Of a stretch of 64,000 nucleotides of DNA, positions 12,546 to 25,800 are shown one piece after another (positions within the stretch are counted from its first letter, which is position 1; each line of letters starts with the position of its first letter). Location of the stretch: NCBI RefSeq assembly GCF_910589235.1, contig NC_060972.1, positions 4,868,899-4,932,898 on the forward strand, written 5' to 3'. This DNA comes from Vespa crabro. Lineage: Eukaryota > Arthropoda > Insecta > Hymenoptera > Vespidae. The notes below the pieces were generated by a model. That model saw only the letters and a list, made by a program, of their open reading frames with translations. It searched no databases and was not told the origin of the DNA. The translations under genes and the position numbers were made by a program.

Positions 12546-14387
12546 TCTGAATTATCTCGTTCGTTTTTTTCAATCTTTTTTATCTCTTTCTTTTTCTCGT
12601 ATTATTCTTCTTTTTTTTTCTAGATCGTATAGAATCACGTATTTTTATATATTTATCGACGCCAAGATTTTTCACCAGTCCAATCGGTATTACCGAATAT
12701 TTTTTTAAAATGGGCGAAAGAAAAACTTGTTATTGCGATAGCATGCCATTTTTAATGGACTCGTTACGCCGTTAGATGCTTTTCGCGTTTAATTATCTCG
12801 ATTTACCGGGCAAAAATGTTGACATCGCGACGGCGATAATTTCAGATTTCAATGGAAGTTTTACCTTTAGAGACTGCTCGAGAGAATAGACTCGTTAGCT
12901 GAACTCGGACGATTACAGGCTTATGAATTAAACTCGCGCACGCGTGTGTGTCCACTTTTTCTATTTCCTTCACATCTTTTCTGTTCTTTCGACTATCTAC
13001 TGAAATATCAAAAGTTTTAATTCGAACTAATGCTGTACATGTAATCGTTTCTCTTTCGTCGATCCGTTTAGCCAAAATCCGAGAGAAATTCTTTTTCTTT
13101 TTTTACCGTAAAAACCCTGCTAAAAAACAATCATAAAATGGAAGGTAAACGAAATAGGAATTTTATTAAGAATCACAAGAATGGAATTTTTCGAGCTGCT
13201 TTCCACACAAGACAATGACAAGAAAAGACCCTATTGAAAGTGCGCGAATCTATTTTAAACGTCCACGAGATCAATAATATTAGAACATGTACTCTTCTTT
13301 GGAGAATTGGAAAACTATCTAATATTGTAATGAAATATTTCGATGCTGTCGTTCGCAATTGCCTTTTATACTCATTCTCTCTGTTACGTTCTTATTGCTT
13401 CACACGTTTATCTGTCTTTTGTTTCGTAAGATTTCCTTTCTTTCTTTTTCTTTTTTTTCTTTTAGGTTTTTTTTTTCTTTCTTCTTTTTTCTTTTTTTTT
13501 TATAGTCTTTTCAACACGTCATCTGTATATATATGTATATAGATATATATCGGACACACAACGGAAATAGAGAAACCGATAAAAATTTTGCCGATCAAAG
13601 CGCTGCAGAAATCTCGATTGCAATTTTTCTACGTTCTCGCGAAAATTTCGTTTTGTTTTTGCAGCGAACAAACATAGAGGAGGCTCGTGATCGCATATAT
13701 TTTCGTTTCGCAATGGTAACCGTATATGAAACGCGTAGGATATATTCGCGACGTGGTGGGATAAAAAAAGAGGAAAAGAGAGTAAAAGGGTGGAAAGGGG
13801 GAGGGGGGCGGTGGAAAGTGGGAGGAAAAGGGTAGAAAGGGAAAAAAGAGAGGGACCGAGAGATAGAGAAAAAAGGAAAAAAAATTGGTCCGAGTCTGTT
13901 TCGCGCGCCGTACAATTTTCCGGTTCGATGTGAGGTCGAACGTGATGTTTCGCCCGAGGTGTTCGCACGTTTTCTCCCTGCAACGTTTCGCTGCCTTCCT
14001 ATCGTATACACCACCGTCTCTGTTCTCTCTCGCTTCATCTTTCACTCGTTATCCCGTGCACAGTTTCCCCTCCTTACCTACTTGCAGCGTCTCTTCTTCG
14101 TTTCTCTTCGTTTCCCTCGTTCCTCTCGTAGCTACGGTCTCATAGAGCTCGCACACACATATCGGCCGAAGCACGATTGCAGGAGTGACTGATTTGGGTT
14201 ACATCAGCGTTGCAATTCCAGAAGGCTCGTCGTCGTAGTCGTAGTCTCGGAAACGACGACAGCTATATTAGAATGCGGATAACGATGAAAGAGCGCCAGA
14301 GCCAAAACTCGGTCCGGTGATTGAGTCTCTGTCCCAATTACAAGATTAACGCCTACGTCGGAAAAAACCTACCTATCTTTTTCTATC

Positions 14388-14440
<53 letters not shown>

Positions 14441-16356
14441 CTCGTTCGCCGCGTTTCCGATAGCCTTTGATATCGTGTAACGACCGCAGCTGAATCTACC
14501 GTGTGACTTCGATTGGTTATGAGGACTACGTGAAAGAGAGGAATGCGATTGACAACCTCTTTTGTCTCTTTTCTACTATTTCTCTGTTTATTTGGACAAT
14601 TTTTATTTAATTTCTTTCGTGGTTATTTATTGAAACGTACCTATCGACAAATTCTATTATATTATTAATCTGTATATCTTCTGTATATCAAAGAAATTGG
14701 GTTGAGCCCGTTCGACAGGTTATCATTTATTTTTGCAAATTCATAATAATGCCATCAACGTAGTTATTACTTAATGACGTCGATTTTTCGTTTATGAAGA
14801 ATTCAATAGATCGTTACTATATGATTATGCAAATCCGCAAGAAAAGAAAAAAAAAAAAAAAAAGAAAAAAAACTATTCGGCTTAGAACGAGCCGTGGAGC
14901 GCGTGAGAATGCCCCAATATAAACACATGAATTGTGGAGTTCACGCGAGGAGAAACTAGATAGAGAATATCGGAAATGGTATTACAGAGACTGGCAGTAT
15001 CCGTTTGGCATCGGCGTTGGATAGGACGTTGGATAGAACGTGGGTGGGTGGCTAGGTGTAAGACAGATTTAACCCAAAAAATTCCATCGTTGGATCGAAC
15101 GAGCTTCGCACGATCCGGCTTTTAACTCGGCGACAAGGGAATCGATGTTCGCTCGAATTACTCCGCATCGAGGCTCTTCTCCGAAGGACTCCTCTTGGTA
15201 TTCCCTAAGCCATTTAAGCCTCTACGATTAGATCAACGAATCGATTATTTTTTTCTTTTTTTTTTTTTTTTTTCTTTTTTTTTTTCATCGACGACGACGG
15301 AAACAACGTGTTCGACGATCGAATAAAGTTGAATCAAAATGAATAATAATTGATACTATAAAAATTCTGCGATCGATAGTAAAGGAGATCATCCCGATAA
15401 TGTTCGATTTCCTCTCGAAAGGACAAAAGTAAAAGAATTATCTCGAAGGCGTTAAATTCTCGTTCGACGACCATCATTGAAATTAATTTTGCTGAGCTTT
15501 CGACATGTCCCTTTTTCTCTTCCCCGAAGAGGTCGCCTCGATCGTTTATTCCTGCGGAAGATATAACGGCCCTTTCTTCGATTCTCGAAGGGAAAGATGA
15601 TTACGTTGGAAAATGCAGGATTTTCGTGCCGACGGACGATCCCAGACGCCCGTAGTACTATAGTTGCTAGACTACGAGGAGGTGAAGTTGAAATACGAGC
15701 CAGGTGGTCGACCTTATCCGATGCTCTCGTGCTCCTTTAAGCTCCCGCCACGTCTACAAATGCGCCCTCTGCCTAATTCCTTCCTCGGGGATTCCGCGAT
15801 ACGTCTGGTGACGAAGACGAGAGGACGAAGAAGAGGAAAAAGAAGAAGAAGGAGACGACGACGACGACTTTGCAGCGACACGGCACGACGCGACGTCGAC
15901 GAGTTAATGGAAAGAAGCGTTAAACGTTTCTCCGCTCGGTACCTTTTCCTTCGGCTTTTCTCGCTAAACTCTCACTGCCTTATCTTATCTCTCGGCCGGT
16001 CTTTCCAACTTTTTCCTTCTTCTTTTCTTCGCTCCGCTCGTCGCTTCTTCACGCTCGTCTTGATGTGGAATCGGAAAGACGCCTAAAGGGTTTTTTTTCT
16101 TTTTTCTTTGAATTCTCCAAGCGTCGGGTTTACTCTTTCGATTTTTCTTTCTTCTTTTCCTTACAGAATGAAATGCAGAGGCGCATTGAACGAACGATAC
16201 GGTTTCCAACCATTACCACATTGATTTTTAAACGATAACAATTTCGAATATGGTATATCAGTTTTATTTAACTCATCGAATCGACTGCATTTGTATTTTC
16301 GCACAACTTGTTATTAGGCCTAACAAAATTGATAGGCCTAAATTTAATCTAACGAT

Positions 16357-16402
<46 letters not shown>

Positions 16403-16980
16403 GTATGTATATATGTACATATAGGGCATGCTAGATGCGCGAAAATCCATGTTATTTAAAATTAAAAAGAAAATAAGTAGGCGTAATGTATGGGGACGAG
16501 TAAACTCGTCGAAAAGTGACCATCATCCGATATAAATATTACGTAGTATCGATCGATCGAAGAAACTGCAATAGACGAGAGATAGTTTCGCGTCCCGTAA
16601 GAACCGAAGAACGACGCCGAGTGATCAAAAGGAAGGATGGATTACGTCGAGCCCGATAAAGTTAGGTGATACGCTATGAAGTATATTGCATTTAGCGCTT
16701 AAGAAAGATAATGCGTTATTATTACGTTGGGAGGCTAGCATATTCGATGAGACAAGTAATTTATAGACAAGCGGGGAATCGCTTTCGAAGAGGTGAGAGG
16801 TAAGGAATATTTTTAATTAATCTATGAGCGAACGAATGAACGAACCAACCAACTTTACTACGAACTTTCAGAGAAATAGATACGTATTCGTTCTGCCAAT
16901 GAGAAGAAGGATTATCAAATAATCATCACGGTTTCTACGCGAACTTTGTTCCGTCCAAAGTATATAAGAAAGAAAAAGGC

Positions 16981-17013
<33 letters not shown>

Positions 17014-18793
17014 ACATTTCCCATCTCTCTCCTCTCTACCGGGTCTTTGGCCGGTTTCGTGACGGAGGTCAGAGTTCGGCTAATTTGTTCTTATGGGATT
17101 TCCTGATACATCGGGGAGCATATCGCGTGGACCGGTTAATGGAGGGGAAAGTTATCCGCTGGGACAATGGGACTTCTCGTTAGGTCGCTCCTTTAACCGT
17201 TTCGCTAAACTCCGGTGACGTCTTCAGCTTAAAGTCCCACCGGATGAGCTGTCACTTCTCTCTCGCTCCCTCTCCAACGTTCATCGTCTTCGTCTCTCCT
17301 TCGGTCCCTTTTCCTGTCGTTTTCCTTTTAACATTTCTCCTTCTCTAGTTCATCATACATTCCATTCGGATAATTGAGAAATCCTTGGAGTAACCTTACG
17401 TCGTTGGAGAAATTTTCGACATGGTCTACCTGAGCTGTCTTGGTTTTCGCCGCTTCCCTTTACCTCCCTTCTCCCTTTCATCGTCAGATATTACTCGGTG
17501 AACGGTACTAATCGCACAACGAGCACATCCGGCTTTAATTAGTCTTCCTTCGTTGGTGATCGAGCGTAAACCGCGTTTGTTCCAACTCCGATCTATATGC
17601 ATCTACGTATGTACGTAGATACATATATATTGCCTTCGACAGTTTCCGCGTCGCAAGGAGTCGATTGGTTTTAATTAATTTCGCGATAGCCACTTGTACC
17701 AGCTTTCTACGATGATAGGGGGAGAGTGAGTATCGAATCGTCGACATTCGACGAATTTAGCGATCTTGCCGGTATATCGAGGGAGATTAAGTATATCCCT
17801 TTGGATCGTTATATTCCAGAGCGAATAACGATTAATCCGATCGTAAAGCGTCCATCCTTCGTAACCTTAATGTTCGTCCGTTTCGCGTTTATGACACGAG
17901 TACGATAAAATTAAATTTCCTGGTTAGAAAATTACGTGTTGGAATAGAAACATTTGTAAATGTTTCAACTTTCAGGAAATAGTTCTTTGCGTTGAAAACG
18001 AGTTCACGAATGTTTTTCCCTTTTCTTTTCTATCTATTTGCATCTACTTGTCTCTCTTGTTTCTTTTTTCTTTTTTTTCTTTTTTTTTCTTTTTTTTTTC
18101 TTCTTTTTTCTTTCCGACGAGTCTTCTCGGCGAGTCTTCCAAGCCCGAGGTAGATACCTTCGTCTTTCCGCGGTAAGAACGTAATCTGTTTAAAAAGTCG
18201 AATGTCTTCTGATTTACACGCTCGTTTCCTGTATTCCCTTCGGGAAGTCTCCCAGGAGGTCCGAGACGAAGTGCGAGGCGGAAGATTTGCGAGGAGAGAA
18301 ACTTTTACGAAGGAGGAAAGATTAAGGGATGCCGGCATCCACTCTTCCATATCTTCGAGTTCATTCGTCGTTTCGGTCTTTACGGCACCTTAAAAAGATA
18401 CTTTCGAAATGGCCGGATCCAGACAGATGCACGCGCAACCAAGGAGAGAGAAAAAGAGAAGAGGTAAGCAACGCGACGACGAGCGCTCGGCTACCAAAAC
18501 TTTCTGATCAAACTTTTATGGGGTGGAATAGGGTCTCGGGATAGGAGGGAATCCAAAATTAATTACCTTCGTTCAACCTTATTTTGACGTAATTAAATTT
18601 CATGAAAACGAGGAAGCGAGAAAAAACAAGAGGATGGAGGAGAAATAAGAACAAGAACGAACGGAACGGACGAAGAAACGAGAGAGTAGCAGAAAACGCG
18701 CTGGTTAATCCCCCGTTTCTTTGATTTGGAAGAAAACTCGGCGAACTTGAAACGCTGGCTAATTAGATAGCCTTCCTCTCTTACTTCCCCTCT

Positions 18794-18860
<67 letters not shown>

Positions 18861-19693
18861 CACGATAGGCTGTCCGCGGATATCTTGATGATTAATTTTC
18901 CTTTAGCTCTGGGGATACGGAACTGACTCTCGTATTTGGTTCATCATATTTTTCATTGGCAAATCTTTGCTCGGAATTCCTTTCCTGCTTCGTTTCCACC
19001 TCTCTGCGACGTTATCTTATTAATGGAGTTAATCAAACTTAGATACGAATCCCAATTTTCGTTTTACGAGTACCTTTTATTTTAGAGACGAAAATAGCAG
19101 TAGACGAAAATAGAAGCATATACGTAGTAAATACGATATATTTCTTACTTTGTGGAGACGCTTATATCATTTCACATATTCGATAAATATACTAACGTGT
19201 TTAATGACTCGAGAACGGATGGTATACACAGGAACGTGCGCAATTTTGCATTCTATTTTATCGTGAGTGCCTTCGAAGATCATAGGAAAGGGAAACATTT
19301 AACGGTATTGGTAGAGTTAAGTGTATATGTGTATGCGCCTTTGGTGCATGTATGCAGACCGAACGCATGCCGCATCGAGGCTCGGCACACACGAATGTGC
19401 CGCAATTTTTCTAACGTAATTTCGAGCAACATGCGCGTGGCACATCTCGTTACAACGTCGGCCGATCGATTCACTATAACGTTACAAGAAGCCCTCCCGA
19501 TTGGCTTTTCCTATAAGTTCTCACGCGCATTCGCGATCTTCAAACGATATACCTATATATTATAGTATGTCACCTGATTTCCATATTCGCGCGCAAAAAC
19601 CCGCTGGAATAGGTAATTAGGGTCGAAACGAGCCTGGAAACGAACGTTCTTCCTTTCTACGTTATTCCTCTTTCTCCCTTTTCTATCTATTGA

Positions 19694-19724
<31 letters not shown>

Positions 19725-20086
19725 TCTTTCATTTGCTCTCATTTTCTCTTATCGGCCTCGATCGTGACACGCCAGCGTGGAAAATCATTTTTTAGCAGGG
19801 AATTTGTGGCAAGGCAATTTGGCCCACTCTCTCTTTCTTTCTCTCTCCCTCGCTCGCTCGCACGCCTGCTTTGCAGTTCTTCTTTTATCGTTCAACCTAT
19901 ACTCTCTCTTTTTCTTTTTAATGTGAATTTTATGACACGTATTTTCGCGCTACACGCTTTTGCTTTTTATTCGATGTTCGTCGCGTGCAAATTTTATATG
20001 CGCACTTTTGCAGAGCAAATGCGTACGTTTCTTCGTGACCAGCCAACGTTCTATGCACCTGGATAAGTCTCTACGTACGTAAGCTC

Positions 20087-20120
<34 letters not shown>

Positions 20121-22758
20121 AGAGAGAGCGAATAAAGAAGGAAGGTGATATGCCGAAGAAGGTGATCCCGAGCCACGCGAGGGTCATTCTAAGTACACTT
20201 ATCCAGTGTTTTCTCAAAGGGCGCTTCTTCTCGAACGTTCCATAGTCGTTCGAGCGACGTTCTCTCGGTTATCGCGTCGTATAGCTTTATCGAACTTTCG
20301 TCCAGGCGATTTTCCCTTGGAGGTTATGGTCAAGCACATCGTCGACTTGCGAGATCAACGACGAAGGGGAAAGTTCTTCCTCCCCGTATATCTTACTCCA
20401 CGTTATTTATCATCTTCCGGCAGAACGGTCACATTTTTCTTTTTTGTTTCCTAATTAACTTGGACGTTATCTCGTCACGATAATGAGAAGAAGACAATAA
20501 AGTTTTATCTATTTTCTCTTATTTAACGGCGTGCGACAAATAGCAAGGTGTCATGTTTAAATAGCGTCACGAAGTTTCGAGTATTACAGTACCAAAGGCA
20601 AACTAAGCCTCAGATTTCTGGAGCAGAGTTACATTAGCATGTCCCTTCCGTATGGCAAAGTTACAAGCGTGATATTTTACGAAAAGCGAGCTCGTACTCC
20701 GTGAAAGTGCCGCGCGTTTCTCAAAAGTGAAGAAATAAACGTGACTGCGAGAAAGAGAGAAAATGCAGTGATAAAGTATTATGATCAAGTCGAAAAGACG
20801 GAAAAGAAAATTAAAATGATAGAATGAAAATTGAACAAAATGTATTCGATCAATTTTCGCGATAATTATTTTTCTTTTTTTCCAAGCCTCTTAAGAGCTT
20901 CTCTTCTCGTCTGTCGTCTGCAAAATTGAAGAAAATTCTCCCATCGTTGATTCTCCAGATGCATGTAGCTCCGATATTAACGCGATAATCCATTAATTTT
21001 CGTCGATATCTCAGCACGGAGATCGTGTCTCCCGAGTTGAACGCGCACGAGAGACAATTAAACCCGTCTAAGAGACACATCGCGACAGTAATTCTGTGAC
21101 AGTGATTTGACGACGGTGACTAAGGGTTGAATCAAGCGGCCCTCATCGTCGTTTGAGGCTCCGATGGAACCTTCGTGAGAAGACCGATGTATATTCCTGT
21201 ACCACATACATATGTATCTACGTATCTATATAGGAGATACGTTTCACCAGTATCCTATTCGATCGTGATAATTTCATTATAAATAAGCATCAGGAATTTC
21301 TTCTTCGATAAATAAGCTTTTGAAATCGAACTAAAGAAACCCTTTTACAAAGCAAAATGATTGGAATAATTCAAGAATTAAAAGGAAACGATAGGATCCA
21401 TTGTATTTCGTTGGAATCAATCGTTTTGCAACAAAGCGTCGGTATGTAGGTATCAACGTACACGCGTACTCGAGTTTTACCATTAAAGAACAAAAGGAAG
21501 GAATTTATTGGGCGTGCAACGTGCCTGTTTGAACGCCAGCACTCGCGCTCAATTTTTATTCGTTTCATGAATATTAAGAGGAGGAAGAGGAAGGCAACGA
21601 AAGCGATGTGCGTTTATACACCCGTTGATAGATGTATGTAGATAGAAATAATATATAACGCGCGCGCCCTCACACACACAGAGGAGTTAGGGAAGCTTGA
21701 CGGCAGATAGAGCAACGGTAATGCACTCCTCAACACATGCACGACCGAAACAAATCGGCCACTTATCGTGGGCTCGTTTCGAGCGCTCTTCACTGCCGTA
21801 TGAACACCTCCCCACTCGAGTTGCTTTTTTTTTTGTCTTCCTCGATTAATGACTCGCGACTACGTTTATCCACTCGAGAGCTGGCTCATCCGTAGACGCG
21901 ACTCTCTTGTCTCTCCTCCTCCACTTGCTCATCTTCCTTCTCCTCCTCTCTTTTACTCTTCTCTCATTTCCTTGCCCGGATGCATTGTAAAACCTTGGTA
22001 AGAAGCGAGCGATGTCAGCTCAGAGCTCTTGGCTATTTTTCTTCTTTTTCTCTCTTTTTCTTTTCTTCTTCTTTCTCCTCGCCTCTTTCTCTTCGATTGT
22101 TTTTCTCTTACAAACGTTCCACCTCCTTCCCTTCCCTACCACGTCTCTTTATTCGCGACAGATGAGAGACATCGAAACGACGGCTTTTAGAAGAAAGTTG
22201 CCGACCCGAAGAAACGTCGTGTCCTTGGTGGCTATTCACAAAGAATAGGGAAAACGTAACAGCTATTGCGATTAAAGATGATATGAAAGGGTGAGAGAGA
22301 TAAAAGATTGTCGAACGGTATACTCCTCTCATCCATATCGAAACTCCGAGCATGATTTTACCTTGATCTACGAGATTTTCAAATAACATGTTTTTATTAA
22401 AATTTAGATACGTTTGGATCTTATTAAATGTTCATAACTTGATTTATTTTTCATGATCATTTATTCTTGCCAAACACGAGTGGAAATATAATAAGTAAAT
22501 CAAGATCCTTAAAATACTTCTTCAGCTTTCATTGAAAACTTTCTACACACAATGCCGCGACTACTCGACTCTTCTCTTCCAGAGGATTTGCTCCGACGAT
22601 ATAGTCCGACGGTCGGACTACTTTTCAAGATAGATCTTGCATTTTAGTCGACGAGGTAAGCAGACGGTACAGTTGAAAGCTGCTTCTTCAACGCGTGCAT
22701 TTTAAAGATTCTGTTCAAATATTTCGTCAACTCGACGCTGTCTTGTAAAAAGTCTAAA

Positions 22759-22811
<53 letters not shown>

Positions 22812-25800
22812 TTTATACGTATTTTCTATTACTTCTTTCATATTAATTCAAAATAGAATTTTTATTATGATCTTGTTTTCCACTAAAAGTCTGAAACTAA
22901 CACAAGTAAATTTCCAATAAACTCATTGTTAGAAACTTTGTGAAAGTGGAACGCTATGTGGTAATCAACAATTCTTGTTTCTGGCAGGATTTTACTCTAA
23001 ACCAGCGAATACGAGTTTCATCAAAGTTCTTAGGGTTCTTATTTCTTTCGATATAGCTAATCATTTTCTCCGTCGTTTGAAAAGACTTGGAAAAGCGTGC
23101 ATTGTCATACAAAATTAATTGTAGAAGTTTTTGCAAATTAATGCGTCATTAACTAACGAAAATGTCGAAAAGAACTCTTAATGATTTTACGAAAATTGCA
23201 ATAAATCTTGTTTATTATTAAACACTGTCTGTATTTTTCAATCTCTTAAGGATTATTAAATTATATTAAATTTACCTGCTTAGGAATTGAATTTCCTTTA
23301 TGAAGATCAACTTACTTTAAATTTTCGTAAAGTCTGAAAAAAAAAAAAAGAATAATTCAACGAAGGATAAATATTCTCATGATAATTAATCAGAAATTTG
23401 TTCGTACGTAACCTGTAGTCGTGTCAAAGGAGCAAAGACATGAAAGGGATTATCAGAGTTTAGGATTATCATACTCGGTTACAACATGGGGAAGCTCCTT
23501 CGAAACTTGTTAATCAACTCGCGTGGATTTTCCAGGAAACTTTTTCGTCAGTCGCGTTAAAAAGAAACAAAATATAATACATCGTAAATGGAACGATCGA
23601 CACAATTGCAAGAATTGCTCTTTCGCGAGAATTAAGCTGAAATTCGTTTATTATCGTCCACTAGGTACACAATTAAATCTTTCGTTGACCAGAGAAAATG
23701 GTCGGATGATTATGTGACGATAAGCGAGTTTCGTTGTACACATTCATCACGGTTTAATAACGCGTCGTACGGTATCTTTAACGGAGAATAAAACGATTTT
23801 GATATATACATGCGTCACCTCTACGACTAGATATCACGAAGTTACCTTTAACGTAGCTCGTAGGTCCAACGAGTTAATATACGATCGTGTAATTGCACCT
23901 GGTCTACGTGGACATAAGCTAGAGTACAGGAGTAATTAATTAAAACGCTGTACGTGTGTTCATATATATAAATATATAGACATACACACATACACGTATA
24001 GACACATGAAAGTACATAGATAGAAGCATAGATATGCTGTCGTTTGACCTCTTGCAAGTCTCGCGGAAGAGCCCTCGTCGACATACGGAACATATCGAAA
24101 ACCACATTCTCGCGCCTTACCTAAAAGGCATCCCGATATTTTCAACCCTGGATGTGAGCTTTTCTTTGCCTCCCAACTCTTTTCTCCTTTTCCTCTTCTT
24201 CTTCATCTTCGCAAGCTTCCCTATTAACTCAACGAGAAAATAGAACGAGCTTAACGACTACGAGATCGAGCATGCTCACGTTCGAAATCTCGAAAAGGGA
24301 AATTTCCGACGGGAGATTAAAGCAATTTCGGAAATAAGTTCCTTTATCACGCGAGACGTAAATCCTCTCTCTTTTGCACTCACGTCGCAGGACTCACGTT
24401 CTTCCGTTTTCATTTTACACCGGAGAACGTGCCGGGCTTTACGTGCGTGCTTACTAGCCAGCTATGTAAATATATTGTGGATGTATGCATACACGCGAAC
24501 GTACTATCGCACACGTTCGGTCAAGTAGGATCACGAAGTATGTGGACAGTTAATCACGAGAGAAAGAGATAGAGAGCGAGAGCGAGAGCGAGAGAGAGAG
24601 AGAGAGATTTGAAGTCACTTTCTTGTCAAGTCCGATTAATGACTCGTTCTGCTTACGTCTTTGTTTTCGTCTCATCTACTCGTTCCCTTTGTCCTTACAC
24701 ATCATCGATTTCGGAAGTCGTTTAATCCAAGCGAAACATAAGTAATCGTCTTTCGTGCTCTCAACAAGGTATTCGATTATTGGATTCTCTTTATCGGAAA
24801 TAAACATTGAAACATAGTATTATTAAATCGAAAGCAAAACCAATGAGTTTCTTTAATACAATTTAAAATATGCATACGTGTATATATTTTACTTCTATTC
24901 CTATTGCATTAAAACTATGCTGACACGGGCACAAACGATATGAATTTATGTTAAAGTGGACACAGAACCAAGAAGAAATTGGTGAGTTTCTCTACTCGTT
25001 CGCTCGGTGATAACGCCTGCCATCTACACACCGCTCTCTTTCTTTAATTCCTCTTCTTTTTGCACCCTCTCGTGTGTCCCCGTGCAAGCGTATGCTCTTT
25101 TTACGAAGTCACAGAGAGCTGGATAATATAGAGCCGGTATTAACGGGTACTCTCGGCGGACACTTAATACGAAAGCCATAACGGCTCTCGCAAAATTACA
25201 GCCGAGTAAAACGCGGCACATCGATGCCACGAGACACGCGTTCCTCTCCCTTACGCTCTCTTTATTTCTCTACGGTCCTCTTACTTCTCTTTTTTTTTTC
25301 TCTTTCTTTCTTTCTTTTCTTTTTTTTTTTTTTTTTTTTTTTTTGCCTTATTGGCTCGTACCACGAAACCGTCGACTTCTCTTCTTCTCAACTTGACGTG
25401 GATTAATAGCCCGGTAACGAGCGGAGAAAATTTATAACCACACTAGAATCTTCGTTATATACATAAAAAAAAAATGTTGAACGATTTTATAAAGTGAGAT
25501 AGGAAAATGAACTTTTCAAACTGTTTTGCAGGAAGATATAAAGCAGAAATAAAAATATAAAAATAATGTTTTTAATCGTTACGCGTAAGAATATGTTTGA
25601 TATTTTTTTTTCAAGCTTATGGTTTTTTGTTCTTGCCAATAAAATTTTGTTGAAATGCATATTATACGTGAAAAGTTTTTCTCTCTCTTGCTTTTCGCTG
25701 AATTCTTTCATCTCCATAATAACGTTCCCTCCGTACGAATAAAATCGAATTGGACCGAATTGTTACGACCTACTTATCTTCAAATTACGAATATAAAATT

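Noticed and set aside
13519..14192. Cluster of 80-154 codon frames on both strands
   Set aside because: Phe/Ser/Pro- and Arg/Lys-rich translations of a purine/pyrimidine-biased stretch, overlapping in several frames, with no conserved motif.
19152..19565. 137-codon plus-strand frame in intron 1
   Set aside because: It starts at a non-ATG codon and has no motif; best explained as chance.
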